From contig NZ_JAUCZF010000004.1 of the NCBI RefSeq assembly GCF_030373245.1, forward strand, positions 1-64,000: DNA of 64,000 nt. The letters are read 5' to 3'. Under the pieces are notes generated by a model, which worked only from the letters and a program-made list of their open reading frames with translations, searched no databases and was not told where the DNA came from. The DNA comes from Hydrogenophaga sp. Its GTDB lineage: Bacteria > Pseudomonadota > Gammaproteobacteria > Burkholderiales > Burkholderiaceae_C. Of this stretch, positions 15,871-26,287 are shown piece after piece (position 1 is the first letter of the stretch; every line of letters begins with the position of its first letter). Both the position numbers and the translations under genes were made by a program.

Positions 15871-17154
15871 ATGATGCAAGCCTACCGCGCCGCCCTGCTG
15901 CGCTTTGACGACCAGCACCGGCCGGTGTACGACACCGACGGACTGTTGGTGACTGCGCCCGATCGGCGGGGTGTGCACACCGTGCGCGCGGCGGGGTCCC
16001 ACAGCGCCTTGATCGGGCAGTTCGCGGACCTGGAGGTGCATGACTGGCGCGACCACCTGATCGCGCCGGGCTTTGTCGACATGCATGTGCATTACCCGCA
16101 GACCGACGTGATCGGCTCGCCGGCCGATGGTCTGCTGCCCTGGCTGGAGCACTACACCTTTCCGCACGAAGCGCGCTTTGCGGATCCGGACTATGCACGC
16201 GGCGTGGCAGAGTTCTTTTTTGACGAACTGCAGCGCCACGGCGTCACCACCGCACTGACCTTTGCCACCTCGCACCCGGCCTCAGTGACGGCTGCGTTCG
16301 AGGCTGCGCAAGCGCGTGGCCTGCGATTCATCACCGGCAAGGTGCTGCAGGATCGCCACAGCCCGGACGGCGTGCGCGACGAAACCGAACAGAGCCTGAT
16401 CGACAGCGAAAACCTGTTGCAGAGCTGGCACGGCGTGGACCGGCTGGGCTATGCGATCACGCCGCGCTTTGCGCCGTCCTGCACGCCCGCGCAACTTCGA
16501 GGCGCAGGCGAACTCGCGGCGCGCCACCCCGATGTCTGGATCCAGTCGCATGTGGCGGAAAACCACGACGAGGTGCGCTGGGCGCACGAGCTGTTTCCTG
16601 AGGCGGGCAGCTACCTGGGCGTTTATGGCGACTTTGGTTTGTTGCGCGAGCGAGCCGTTTACGCGCACTGCATTCATTTGAGTCAGGGCGATCGCGCGCT
16701 CATGCAGCGCTCGGGCGCCGTGGCCGCGGTTTGCCCCACCAGCAACCTGTTTCTGGGCAGCGGTTTCTTCGACTACCTTGCGGCGGACTCTGCGGGCATG
16801 GCGTATGGTCTGGCCAGCGATGTCGGCGGCGGCACCAGCTTCTCGCCTTTCAAGACCATGCTCGCGGCCTACTTCGTGGGGCGCGAAGGCCAGAGCAAGC
16901 CAGGCCTGAGCCTGAAGCCCTCGCAGCTCTGGTGGCAGCACACGGCGGGCGCGGCGCAGGCACTGGGGCTGAAGGAGGTGGTCGGCAATCTGCAACCGGG
17001 CCACGAAGCCGACTTCGTCGTGCTCAACCCGCAGGCCTCGCCGCTGCTGGCGCGCCGCACGCAGCAGGCCAGTGACCTGGAAGAGCTGCTGTTTGCGCTG
17101 ATCGTGCTGGGCGACGAGCGCGTGGTCACGCGCACCGTCATCGCCAGTCGCTGA
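15871..17154 (+). CDS. guaD: guanine deaminase
   Basis: About 427 residues. It converts guanine to xanthine, feeding xanthine dehydrogenase. Amidohydrolase motifs: GFVDMHVHYPQTDVIGSPADGLLPWLEHYTFP contains HxH and the guanine-deaminase-specific PQTD and LLPWL strings, followed by IQSHVAENHDE (His), YAHCIHLS (His), and GLASDVGGGTS (Asp). The start is one of two adjacent ATGs at 15871/15874; the ribosome site is weak. It closes the purine island and is convergent with cydB only 3 bases away. Confidence 0.95.
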   Translation: MMQAYRAALLRFDDQHRPVYDTDGLLVTAPDRRGVHTVRAAGSHSALIGQFADLEVHDWRDHLIAPGFVDMHVHYPQTDVIGSPADGLLPWLEHYTFPHEARFADPDYARGVAEFFFDELQRHGVTTALTFATSHPASVTAAFEAAQARGLRFITGKVLQDRHSPDGVRDETEQSLIDSENLLQSWHGVDRLGYAITPRFAPSCTPAQLRGAGELAARHPDVWIQSHVAENHDEVRWAHELFPEAGSYLGVYGDFGLLRERAVYAHCIHLSQGDRALMQRSGAVAAVCPTSNLFLGSGFFDYLAADSAGMAYGLASDVGGGTSFSPFKTMLAAYFVGREGQSKPGLSLKPSQLWWQHTAGAAQALGLKEVVGNLQPGHEADFVVLNPQASPLLARRTQQASDLEELLFALIVLGDERVVTRTVIASR

Positions 17155-17157
17155 GCG

Positions 17158-18156
17158 TCAGCCGTATTTCAGCTCGGTCGCCTTGCCCCAGAACACCCGG
17201 TACATGAACACCGTGTAGCCGATGATCACGGGCAACGTGATCGCCACTCCCACAAAAATGACATTCAACGAGGCGGTGCTGATCGCGGCCTCCCACACGG
17301 TCATGCGGCCGATCACGATGTCAGGAAAGATGCTGTAGGCCAGACCGAAGAAGGCCAGCACAAAGATCAGCACCGTGTTGGCAAATACCAGCCAGCCGTA
17401 GCCAGCCACCACCAGGGCTGGCCGGGTCACGACCCAGCGCATGGCAAAGAACGCCAGCGCGCACATCAGCGGTACCGGCAGCAACGCAAAGACCTGGGGC
17501 ACGCCAAACCACTTGTCCAGCACACCGGTCTTCACCAGCGGGGTGGCGGCTGAAATCGCAAGCAGAGCCAACGCCATGGGCCAAATCGCGCGCCGTGCCC
17601 AGCGCACCGCGCGAAGCTGCAGCTCACCTTCGGTCTTCATGATCAACCAGCCCGCCCCGAGAAGCACGTAGGCCGCTGGCAGCGTGAGCGCAATCCCCAG
17701 GCTGAAGGCCCAACCCAGTGCGCCCGGTGCAAAGCCCGTGATGTAGCTGCCCAGCATCCAGCCCTGTGCTGCGCTGGCCATGAGCGAGCCAGCAAAAAAC
17801 GCGCGGTTCCAGAACGGCTTGTAGCGCGTGGGCGCCTTGACGCGAAAGTCAAACGCCACGCCGCGCAGGATGAGCCCGATCAGCATCACCGTCACCGGCA
17901 AGTAAAGCACTTGCAACACCACGCCGTGCGCAAAGGGAAAGGCGATCAGCAGCACGCCCACACCCAGCACCAGCCAGGTTTCATTGGCGTCCCAGAACGG
18001 ACCGATGCTGGCGACCAGGGTGTCCTTGTCGGCGTCGCTGGCCAGCGGCAGCAGCAGGCCTACCCCCAGGTCGTAGCCGTCCAGGATCACATACGCCAGC
18101 AGCGACAGGCCCATCACCGCCAGGAAAAACAGTGGCAGGAATTCAGCCCAGCTCAT
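17158..18156 (-). CDS. cydB: cytochrome bd-type quinol oxidase subunit II
   Basis: 332 residues with eight or nine membrane segments. The start SWAEFLPLFFLAVMGLSLLAYVILDGYDLGVG and the downstream FWDANETWLVLG block are CydB/CioB signatures. Together with subunit I it reduces O2 with quinol. The ATG overlaps the cydA stop (ATGA). It belongs to the operon GbsR-type regulator, cydA, cydB. The paired CydA is of the short Q-loop kind, so a cyanide-insensitive oxidase is likely. Confidence 0.94.
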   Translation of the reverse strand: MSWAEFLPLFFLAVMGLSLLAYVILDGYDLGVGLLLPLASDADKDTLVASIGPFWDANETWLVLGVGVLLIAFPFAHGVVLQVLYLPVTVMLIGLILRGVAFDFRVKAPTRYKPFWNRAFFAGSLMASAAQGWMLGSYITGFAPGALGWAFSLGIALTLPAAYVLLGAGWLIMKTEGELQLRAVRWARRAIWPMALALLAISAATPLVKTGVLDKWFGVPQVFALLPVPLMCALAFFAMRWVVTRPALVVAGYGWLVFANTVLIFVLAFFGLAYSIFPDIVIGRMTVWEAAISTASLNVIFVGVAITLPVIIGYTVFMYRVFWGKATELKYG

Positions 18157-19517
18157 ACCCCGGCCTTTCCAAGCAGCGCACCCGTCGGCGCTTCTGGCGC
18201 GTGTTGCTTCGGATGCTCGGCCATGTACTTGAGCACCCCCACATACGTCACGAGCAGCAAGCCGTAGACGACGAGGTAGGCGGTGAGCGTGAGGGCGATG
18301 TAGGGCGGTGGCACGGTGGTGGCGGCTTCGGCGGTGCGCATCAGCCCGTACACCAGGTAGGGCTGACGCCCGATCTCGGTCACGTACCAGCCCGCCAGCG
18401 TGGCGACCCAGCCGGAAAACGCCATGCCCGAGAGCACCCACAGCAGGGGTCGCGGCAAAGTCACCTCGGCTTCGCGACGCTGCTTCCACAGGCGCCAGGC
18501 CGTGAAGCTGGCGATCAGCAGCATCAGCGTGCCCACGCCCACCATCACGCGGAAAGCGTAGAACACCGGGGCCACCGGCGGGTGCGAGCCTTCGAACTCG
18601 TTCAAGCCCTGAATTTCGCCGTCCAGCTCATGCGTCAGGATCAGGCTGGCGAGCTTGGGAATTTCAATCGCGAAGTGCGTGGTGCGTTCTTGTTCGTCGG
18701 GGATGCCGAACAGCGTGAGCGGCGCGCCGCGTTGCGTGTCCCAGATGCCTTCCATGGCAGCCACCTTGGCGGGCTGGTGTTCCAGCGTGTTCAGTCCGTG
18801 CAGGTCGCCGGCCACAAATTGCAGCGGCATCACGGCAGCGGCGGTGAAAACGGCGGCGCGCAAGGCCTTGTGGGTGCCGCGTGTGGCACTGCCCTTGAGC
18901 AACTGCCAAGCGCAGAGACCTGCGATCAGAAAGGACGCGGTCAGCGCTGAGGCCAGCAGCTTGTGGGCTAGGCGGTAGGGGAACGAGGGATTGAAGATCA
19001 CCGCCAGCCAGTCGGTGGGAATGAACCGCCCGTTGATGATTTCATACCCCGCTGGCGTATGCATCCAGGAATTCAGGCTCAGGATCCAGAAGGCCGACAT
19101 GGTGGTACCGACGGCCACCAGGAACGTGGCGATCAGGTGCACCCGCTCGCTCACCCGGCCACGACCGAACAGCATGATGCCGAGGAAGCTGGCTTCCAGG
19201 AAAAACGCCGTCAGAACCTCGTAGCCCAGCAGCGGGCCAGAGATGTTGCCGGTGCGCTCCATGAAGCCGGGCCAGTTGGTGCCGAACTGAAAGCTCATCA
19301 CGATGCCCGAGACCACGCCCAGCGCAAAGGTGAGGGCGAACACCTTGGTCCAGAAGTAATAGGCCTCTTCCCAGGCCCCGTCGCGCGTCTGCACGAATCG
19401 AAGTCGAAAGAACAGCAGGAACCAGCACAGCGCGATCGTGATCGTCGGGAACAGGATGTGGAAACTGATGTTCGCGGCGAACTGGATGCGCGAAAGGATG
19501 AGGGCGTCGAATTCCAT
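18153..19517 (-). CDS. cydA: cytochrome bd-type quinol oxidase subunit I (short Q-loop, CioA-like)
   Basis: 454 residues. The N-terminal RIQFAANISFHILFPTITIALCWFL has the heme-ligand His seen in CydA; EASFLGIMLFG, FWILSLNSWMHTPAGYE and the GDLHGLNTLEHQPAKVAAMEG loop are family blocks. It is about 70 residues shorter than E. coli CydA because the quinol loop lacks the long insertion, as in CioA enzymes. Sulfide and cyanide tolerance of such oxidases would suit a sulfur oxidiser; that is inference. No good ribosome site precedes the ATG. Confidence 0.94.
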   Translation of the reverse strand: MEFDALILSRIQFAANISFHILFPTITIALCWFLLFFRLRFVQTRDGAWEEAYYFWTKVFALTFALGVVSGIVMSFQFGTNWPGFMERTGNISGPLLGYEVLTAFFLEASFLGIMLFGRGRVSERVHLIATFLVAVGTTMSAFWILSLNSWMHTPAGYEIINGRFIPTDWLAVIFNPSFPYRLAHKLLASALTASFLIAGLCAWQLLKGSATRGTHKALRAAVFTAAAVMPLQFVAGDLHGLNTLEHQPAKVAAMEGIWDTQRGAPLTLFGIPDEQERTTHFAIEIPKLASLILTHELDGEIQGLNEFEGSHPPVAPVFYAFRVMVGVGTLMLLIASFTAWRLWKQRREAEVTLPRPLLWVLSGMAFSGWVATLAGWYVTEIGRQPYLVYGLMRTAEAATTVPPPYIALTLTAYLVVYGLLLVTYVGVLKYMAEHPKQHAPEAPTGALLGKAGV

Positions 19518-19535
19518 GGTGGTGTGTTGGTGGTG

Positions 19536-20120
19536 TCAGGCGGCGTCGCTGGATGGCGACTTGCTGCTGCGTCCGGTGATGCGGTCCTTGATGCCCAGCA
19601 CCTTGGTCACGGTGCTGCCCATGCCCATGAGTTGCAGGGCGGTCTCCGGCGCGAGCTTCTGCACGTCGTCAAACCAGCTCATCAGGCGGTCGATCAGGTC
19701 GTGCATTTCGCGCATGCGCGCCTGGGCGTGTCTTTCGGCGTCACTGCGCGGGGTTTCCAGCAGCGCTGTACGCAGCATCGAGAGCGTTGGCTCGATCTCG
19801 CGCCGGCGGCGTTCTTCGGCCAGCACGCGGAAGATCTCCCACACGTCGTCTGGCGCTTCGAAGTACTCGCGCCGATCACCCGGCTGATGGCGCAGCCGTA
19901 CCAGGCGCCAGGCCTGCAACTCTTTCAGGCCCATGCTCACGTTGGAGCGGGAAAACGCGAGCGTGTCGGCGATCTCGTCGGCGTTGAGCGCCTGTGGCGA
20001 GATGTAGAGCAGGGCGTAAATCTGCCCCACGGTGCGGTTGATGCCCCATTTGCTGCCCATTTCGCCAAAGTGCGCAACGAACTCGCGGTTGAGATGAGGG
20101 AGCTGGTCTTGCAGTGTCAT
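19536..20120 (-). CDS. GbsR/MarR-family transcriptional regulator of the bd oxidase
   Basis: 194 residues. The winged-helix region is GINRTVGQIYALLYISPQALNADEIADTLAFSRSNVSMGLKELQAWRLVR, as in GbsR-type MarR relatives, followed by a helical C-terminal part likely to dimerise. It is first in the operon, 18 bases before cydA. A palindrome lies 24 bases upstream of its start, which suggests autoregulation of the oxidase operon. The ligand is unknown. Confidence 0.85.
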   Translation of the reverse strand: MTLQDQLPHLNREFVAHFGEMGSKWGINRTVGQIYALLYISPQALNADEIADTLAFSRSNVSMGLKELQAWRLVRLRHQPGDRREYFEAPDDVWEIFRVLAEERRRREIEPTLSMLRTALLETPRSDAERHAQARMREMHDLIDRLMSWFDDVQKLAPETALQLMGMGSTVTKVLGIKDRITGRSSKSPSSDAA

Positions 20121-20144
20121 GGCCAGGAGCTTATCCAGAACCTT

Positions 20145-20156
20145 CTGAATTTTCAG
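20145..20156. promoter_or_regulatory. palindrome upstream of the bd-oxidase operon
   Basis: CTGAA-TT-TTCAG is an inverted repeat just upstream of the GbsR-type gene; a further ACTGAAAT half-site follows on the plus strand. The region is AT-rich compared with its surroundings. It is a plausible operator for the adjacent regulator. Confidence 0.4.
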
Positions 20157-20256
20157 AGATTACTGAAATAACAGGATTTTGAGCAAGGCCTTCCCGGTTT
20201 TCCTGAGGACGGCGATCGGGCTGCTCCGGCGCTGGACATCCCTACAATGGCGCTCC

Positions 20257-20832
20257 ATGAGCATCAAGAGCGACAAATGGATCCGGCGCATGGCCGAGCA
20301 GCACGGCATGATCGAGCCCTTCGAGCCTGGGCAGGTGCGGCAAAACGCGGCGGGCGAGCGGATCGTGAGCTACGGCACCAGCAGCTACGGCTACGACATC
20401 CGCTGCGCACCCGAGTTCAAGGTCTTCACCAACATCCACAGCACGGTGGTCGACCCCAAGAACTTCGACGAAAACAGCTTTGTCGACATCAACAAGGACG
20501 TCTGCGTTATCCCGCCCAACAGCTTTGCGTTGGCGCGCACGCTGGAATATTTCCGCATCCCCCGCAACGTGCTCACCATCTGCCTGGGCAAGAGCACCTA
20601 CGCGCGCTGCGGGATCATCGTCAACGTGACCCCGTTTGAGCCCGAGTGGGAGGGCTATGTGACGCTGGAGTTTTCCAACACCACGCCGCTGCCCGCCAAG
20701 ATCTACGCGGGTGAGGGCTGCGCGCAGGTGCTGTTCTTCGAGAGCGACAAGGACGACGTCTGCGAGACCAGCTACAAGGACCGCGGCGGCAAGTACCAGG
20801 GTCAGGTTGGCGTCACCTTGCCCAAGACCTGA
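20257..20832 (+). CDS. dcd: dCTP deaminase
   Basis: 191 residues, close to the usual length. It deaminates dCTP to dUTP for thymidylate synthesis. Motifs: [18 protein letters not shown], the catalytic region [23 protein letters not shown], then [26 protein letters not shown]. The start ATG is 8 bases after a TACAAT hexamer, so the transcript leader would be very short. No Shine-Dalgarno sequence is visible. Divergent from the bd-oxidase operon. Confidence 0.95.
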   Translation: MSIKSDKWIRRMAEQHGMIEPFEPGQVRQNAAGERIVSYGTSSYGYDIRCAPEFKVFTNIHSTVVDPKNFDENSFVDINKDVCVIPPNSFALARTLEYFRIPRNVLTICLGKSTYARCGIIVNVTPFEPEWEGYVTLEFSNTTPLPAKIYAGEGCAQVLFFESDKDDVCETSYKDRGGKYQGQVGVTLPKT

Positions 20833-20850
20833 GAGCTTGGGCCCCGAGCC

Positions 20851-21546
20851 TCACTGCTTGGGCAGTTCGAACCGAAGCCGGCGCACTTGGCCGTTGGCAC
20901 CCGGAAAATCCTGGAACACGCCCTGCATGAGGTAGGGCATGACCTCGGCCAAGTCATCGTTGGGGCTCTCCTGCATCGCTGTGGCCTCGAACACGGTGCG
21001 CAATTCGCCACCTGTGCCCCGTTCACGGATGAGCAGGCGAAGCTCGCTGGCCTGCAGCGTGCGCGTCACCTCGCGGTCGCCTACATAGCGGCTGCCGAAT
21101 CGCTCTTGCACCCAGTAGCCTCCGTAGTACCGCGTGGGGTCGCGCCAGGCAGGCACGTAAACCCAGTCATCCACATAGACCGGCACCTGCTGGGTGCGTT
21201 GCCGCTCGGCCTGGCTGGCCTGCACTTCGACCACAAATCGGCCAGCACGGCCCTCGGGTGCCGGCACCAGGCCTCGCGCCTGGAGCTCGCGAGCCGCGAG
21301 AGCCTGGTAAGCACGCAGCTCCAGCTCACGTCCGGCCGCGGGAGTGGTGAAGCTGAAAGTCTGGCCGGCGGCATCGGCGGGCCACTGGTTGAAGCGCGTC
21401 ACCTTGGCGTCGATGGTGCTGGCGCAGCCGGCCAGGGCCAGCACCAGCACCGCAAAAACCACAGCGACGGTGATGCGGCACGCTGCGACCGCTCCCCAAC
21501 GGCGCTTGGAGGTGTTCAGGCAGACAGGTGAGGGCAGGGTTTGCAT
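20851..21546 (-). CDS. DUF4136-type lipoprotein
   Basis: 231 residues. A signal sequence ends VLVLALAGC, so it is a lipoprotein. The mature protein follows the DUF4136 pattern: FNQWPADAAGQTFSF, a central beta-rich part, and a C-terminal VMPYLMQGVFQDFPG. Function unknown; probably outer-membrane attached. Convergent with dcd. Confidence 0.8.
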   Translation of the reverse strand: MQTLPSPVCLNTSKRRWGAVAACRITVAVVFAVLVLALAGCASTIDAKVTRFNQWPADAAGQTFSFTTPAAGRELELRAYQALAARELQARGLVPAPEGRAGRFVVEVQASQAERQRTQQVPVYVDDWVYVPAWRDPTRYYGGYWVQERFGSRYVGDREVTRTLQASELRLLIRERGTGGELRTVFEATAMQESPNDDLAEVMPYLMQGVFQDFPGANGQVRRLRFELPKQ

Positions 21547-21632
21547 AATGGCGGCTTGTCAGTCATTGGCGCTACACACCTTGGGACTGCATGGTGCAGA
21601 ACCGAGTTCCCCGCCGATCAGGAGAGCGTCAG

Positions 21633-22529
21633 ATGAAATGGGAAAACAACCGCCAGTCGGATCAGGTCGAAGATCGACGTTCGTCGCCCGGCGCAGGCGG
21701 GATGTTGGGCGGCGGACGGCGCACCGGCGGGCGCAGCCTTGGCCTGGGCACCATTGTCATCGCACTGGTGGCGGGCTGGATCTTTGGCATCAACCCGATG
21801 ACGATTCTGGGCGTGCTGGGCGGCGCGGGCGACATCGCGCCGAGCGCCCAGGTGCAGACGGTGCCCGCCTCCGGCGAAAAGCCGACCGATGAAATGGGCC
21901 AGTTCACCGCCGCAGTGCTGGGCGGGACCGAAGACGTGTGGAGCCAGCTGTTCCAGCAGGGTGGCGCCCAGTACCAGAAGCCCCGACTGGTTCTGTTTCG
22001 CGGCGCCACGCCCACGGCCTGCGGTACCGGTCAGTCGGCCATGGGCCCGTTTTACTGCCCGGGTGATCAAAAGGTCTATATCGATCTGAGCTTTTACGAC
22101 ACCTTGCGCCGCCAGCTCGGCGCGCCAGGTGACTTCGCCCAGGCCTATGTGATCGCGCACGAAGTCGGTCACCATGTGCAGAACCTGCTCGGCATCACGA
22201 CCAAGATGGAGCAGGCCCGCGGGCGGGTCAGTGAGCGCGAGTACAACGCACTGTCGGTGCGACTGGAGCTGCAGGCCGACTGTTTTGCTGGCATCTGGGC
22301 TCATCACAACGACAAAAGCAAAGGCATCATCGAGCCGGGTGATGTGGAAGAGGCGATGAACGCGGCCGCCGCCATCGGTGACGATGCGCTTCAGCGCAAG
22401 AGCCAGGGCATGGTGGTTCCCGACAGCTTCACCCACGGCAGCAGTGAGCAGCGCCAGCGCTGGTTCAATACCGGCCTCAGGACCGGCCAGGTGCAGGCCT
22501 GCGATACCTTCAACGCACGCACCCTTTGA
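21633..22529 (+). CDS. neutral zinc metallopeptidase family protein (YpfJ-like)
   Basis: 298 residues. One membrane anchor near residues 38-55 (LGTIVIALVAGWIFGINPM) is followed by the conserved YpfJ domain with FYCPGDQKVYIDLSFYDTL, the zinc site VIAHEVGHHVQN (HExxH variant), and ELQADCFAGIWAH. AGGAGA precedes the start. Substrate unknown; the domain would face the periplasm. Confidence 0.9.
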   Translation: MKWENNRQSDQVEDRRSSPGAGGMLGGGRRTGGRSLGLGTIVIALVAGWIFGINPMTILGVLGGAGDIAPSAQVQTVPASGEKPTDEMGQFTAAVLGGTEDVWSQLFQQGGAQYQKPRLVLFRGATPTACGTGQSAMGPFYCPGDQKVYIDLSFYDTLRRQLGAPGDFAQAYVIAHEVGHHVQNLLGITTKMEQARGRVSEREYNALSVRLELQADCFAGIWAHHNDKSKGIIEPGDVEEAMNAAAAIGDDALQRKSQGMVVPDSFTHGSSEQRQRWFNTGLRTGQVQACDTFNARTL

Positions 22530-22638
22530 GGTGGATCAGGCCCCGAAAGAGGGTCAAAATGGGCAAAAAAAGCCTGAAGTGCGACAATAGGAGGCTAACG
22601 CCCAGCCAGGGCACCGCCTTTCGCGCCACGCATTTCTA

Positions 22639-24111
<1,473 letters not shown>

Positions 24112-24127
24112 TCCGCAGCGCTCGCGC

Positions 24128-24967
24128 TCAGCTTCTCTTGCCCGGGCGCTGAGCCTGCGCGCAGCGCACGTCGATGCGCTCCACGCCCCCCCGATCGTCG
24201 AGCAGGCGCGCAGCCGTGAGGCAGCCCCCCCAGACGCAGCCCGTGTCCAGCGGCAGCACATCAGCCCGTTGCACCCGACCCAAGGTCGACCAGTGGCCAA
24301 ACGCGACTGGTGTGCCGGCGGTGTGCCGACCGGGCGCCTCGAACCACGGCATGAATCCCGGTGGCGCGGCGCTGGCGCTGTCTTTGGTTTCGAACTCCAT
24401 CACGCCGTCGGCGGTGCAAAAGCGCAGCCGCGTCAATGCGTTGACGATCACGCGCAGCCGGTCGAAGCCGGCGAGATCGTCGCGCCAGCGGTCAGGCTGG
24501 TTGCCGTACAGGTGGTGCATGAAGTGCAGCCAGTCCGGGCCGCGCAACACTGCCTGCAGTTCGCCCGCCAGGGTCAGCGTCTGCGCCACGTCCCAGGCGG
24601 GCAGTACGCCGGCATGCACCATCAACCAGCCCTGCGCCTGCAAGGCCATGGGTCGGTGGCGAAGCCAGGTCAGCAGCGCATCGCGGTCGGGTGCATCCAG
24701 GATGTCGTCCACCGTGTCGTTGCGGTGTGGCTTGCGCACGCCGCTGGCGGTCGCGAGCAAATGCAGGTCGTGGTTGCCGAGCAGGGCCTGTGCGGCACCA
24801 TCCAGCGCAATCACGCGCCGCAACACCCCCAGCGAATCGGGGCCGCGATTGACCAGGTCACCGAGCAGAAAAACGGTGTCTCGGCTGGGTGAAAACGCCA
24901 GCTTGTCGAGCAACTGCCCCAAGGCAGCATTGCAGCCTTGTACATCCCCAATCAGGTAAAGTGCCAT
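24128..24967 (-). CDS. apaH: bis(5'-nucleosyl)-tetraphosphatase (symmetrical)
   Basis: 279 residues. It cleaves Ap4A to two ADP and also removes Np4 RNA caps in other bacteria. Phosphoesterase motifs: LIGDVQGC (GDxxG), FLLGDLVNRGPDS, LLGNHDLHLL, VHAG. Its ATG is only 9 bases from the divergent start of the CBS-domain gene, so each promoter must lie inside the other gene or the transcripts are nearly leaderless. Confidence 0.95.
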   Translation of the reverse strand: MALYLIGDVQGCNAALGQLLDKLAFSPSRDTVFLLGDLVNRGPDSLGVLRRVIALDGAAQALLGNHDLHLLATASGVRKPHRNDTVDDILDAPDRDALLTWLRHRPMALQAQGWLMVHAGVLPAWDVAQTLTLAGELQAVLRGPDWLHFMHHLYGNQPDRWRDDLAGFDRLRVIVNALTRLRFCTADGVMEFETKDSASAAPPGFMPWFEAPGRHTAGTPVAFGHWSTLGRVQRADVLPLDTGCVWGGCLTAARLLDDRGGVERIDVRCAQAQRPGKRS

Positions 24968-24976
24968 ACACAAATT

Positions 24977-26287
24977 ATGGACATACTGCTGATTGCCTTT
25001 CTCACCTTGCTCAACGGTGCGTTCGCCATGTCCGAGCTGGCTCTGGCCTCCAGCCGCAAGGCGCGGCTGTCGGCCCTGAGCGAATCGGGCGACAAAGGCG
25101 CCAAGACGGCGCTAAAACTGCTCGAGAATCCGACCCAGTTCCTGTCCTCGGTGCAGGTGGGCATCACCTCCATCGGCATGCTCAACGGCATCGTGGGGGA
25201 AGCCGCCTTCAGCGACGACCTGGCGCTCGTGCTGCAATCCTGGGGGCTGGAGGACACCACCGCCAGTGTGAGTGCCACCGCGGTCGTGGTGGTGGTCATC
25301 ACCTTCATCACCATCGTATTCGGGGAGCTGGTCCCCAAGCGCATCGGTCAGCTCTACCCCGAGACCGTCTCGCGCTGGGTTTCTCGGCCCATGACCTTCG
25401 TGGCCCAGGCGGCCAAGCCGTTTGTCTGGCTGCTCTCGCACACCACGCACTGGATGTTGCGCCTGCTGCGCGTGGACGCCAATGCGGTGCAGCACGTGAC
25501 CGAAGAAGAGATCAACGCCAGCCTGGAGGAGGGCGTGGACGCGGGCCTGATCGAGGAACACGAACACCAGATGGTGCGCAACGTTTTCCTGCTTGACGAC
25601 AGGCAGCTCACGTCCATCATGGTGCCTCGCAGCGACATCGAGTGGCTGGACGCACAGGACCCCCTGGACGAAGCGATCCAGAAAGCCTGGACCACCGGGC
25701 ACTCGTGGTATCCGGTGTGCCGTGGCAACCTTGATGATGTGGTGGGCGTGATCCACCTGCCGCACATGCTCTCGCTGCAGTCGCAGCGCGTGACGGATGC
25801 CATTGGCCAGCATGTGAAGCCTGCGGTCTTCGTGCCCGAGACCCTGACGGGCATGGAGCTGCTGGAGCAGTTCCGCATCCGCTCCACGCGCATGGTGTTC
25901 GTGGTCGACGAGTACGGCGTGGTTCAAGGTTTGCTCACGCCGCTGGACATGCTGGAGGCCATCACCGGCGAGCTCTCACCCGAGCAACCGGTGGACGCGT
26001 GGGCGATTCCCAAAGAGAACGGTGCCTGGCTGATCGATGGCGCGATGCCGGTGGCCGAACTCAAGTCGCGCTTCGACATCGACGAACTACCCGACGAGGA
26101 CAAAGGCCGCTACAACACCGTCGCTGGCCTCATGCAGGCGGAGGCTGGGCAACTCATGGTCTTGTCGCAGTCGGTCGAGTGCGCAGGCTGGCGTTTCGAG
26201 GTGCTCGCGCTCGAAGGTCGGCGGATAGACCAGGTGCTGATCACGCCACTGGCGCCGCCTCCGGCGCCCGAGCCCGATCAGGACTGA
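24977..26287 (+). CDS. CNNM/HlyC-CorC-type membrane protein with CBS domains
   Basis: 436 residues. An N-terminal CNNM transmembrane domain (four hydrophobic segments, including FGELVPKRIGQLYPE) is followed by two CBS motifs (MVPRSDIEWLDAQDPLDEAI and STRMVFVVDEYGVVQGLLTPLDMLEAI) and a C-terminal CorC_HlyC domain (GRYNTVAGLMQAEAG). Such proteins are usually linked to magnesium/cobalt efflux or membrane homeostasis; old haemolysin labels are doubtful. Its 3' end overlaps the convergent cbbR by 10 bases. Confidence 0.9.
   Translation: MDILLIAFLTLLNGAFAMSELALASSRKARLSALSESGDKGAKTALKLLENPTQFLSSVQVGITSIGMLNGIVGEAAFSDDLALVLQSWGLEDTTASVSATAVVVVVITFITIVFGELVPKRIGQLYPETVSRWVSRPMTFVAQAAKPFVWLLSHTTHWMLRLLRVDANAVQHVTEEEINASLEEGVDAGLIEEHEHQMVRNVFLLDDRQLTSIMVPRSDIEWLDAQDPLDEAIQKAWTTGHSWYPVCRGNLDDVVGVIHLPHMLSLQSQRVTDAIGQHVKPAVFVPETLTGMELLEQFRIRSTRMVFVVDEYGVVQGLLTPLDMLEAITGELSPEQPVDAWAIPKENGAWLIDGAMPVAELKSRFDIDELPDEDKGRYNTVAGLMQAEAGQLMVLSQSVECAGWRFEVLALEGRRIDQVLITPLAPPPAPEPDQD

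Noticed and set aside
20220-20248. canonical sigma-70 promoter for dcd
   Set aside because: TACAAT is present but no acceptable -35 lies 16-18 bases upstream.
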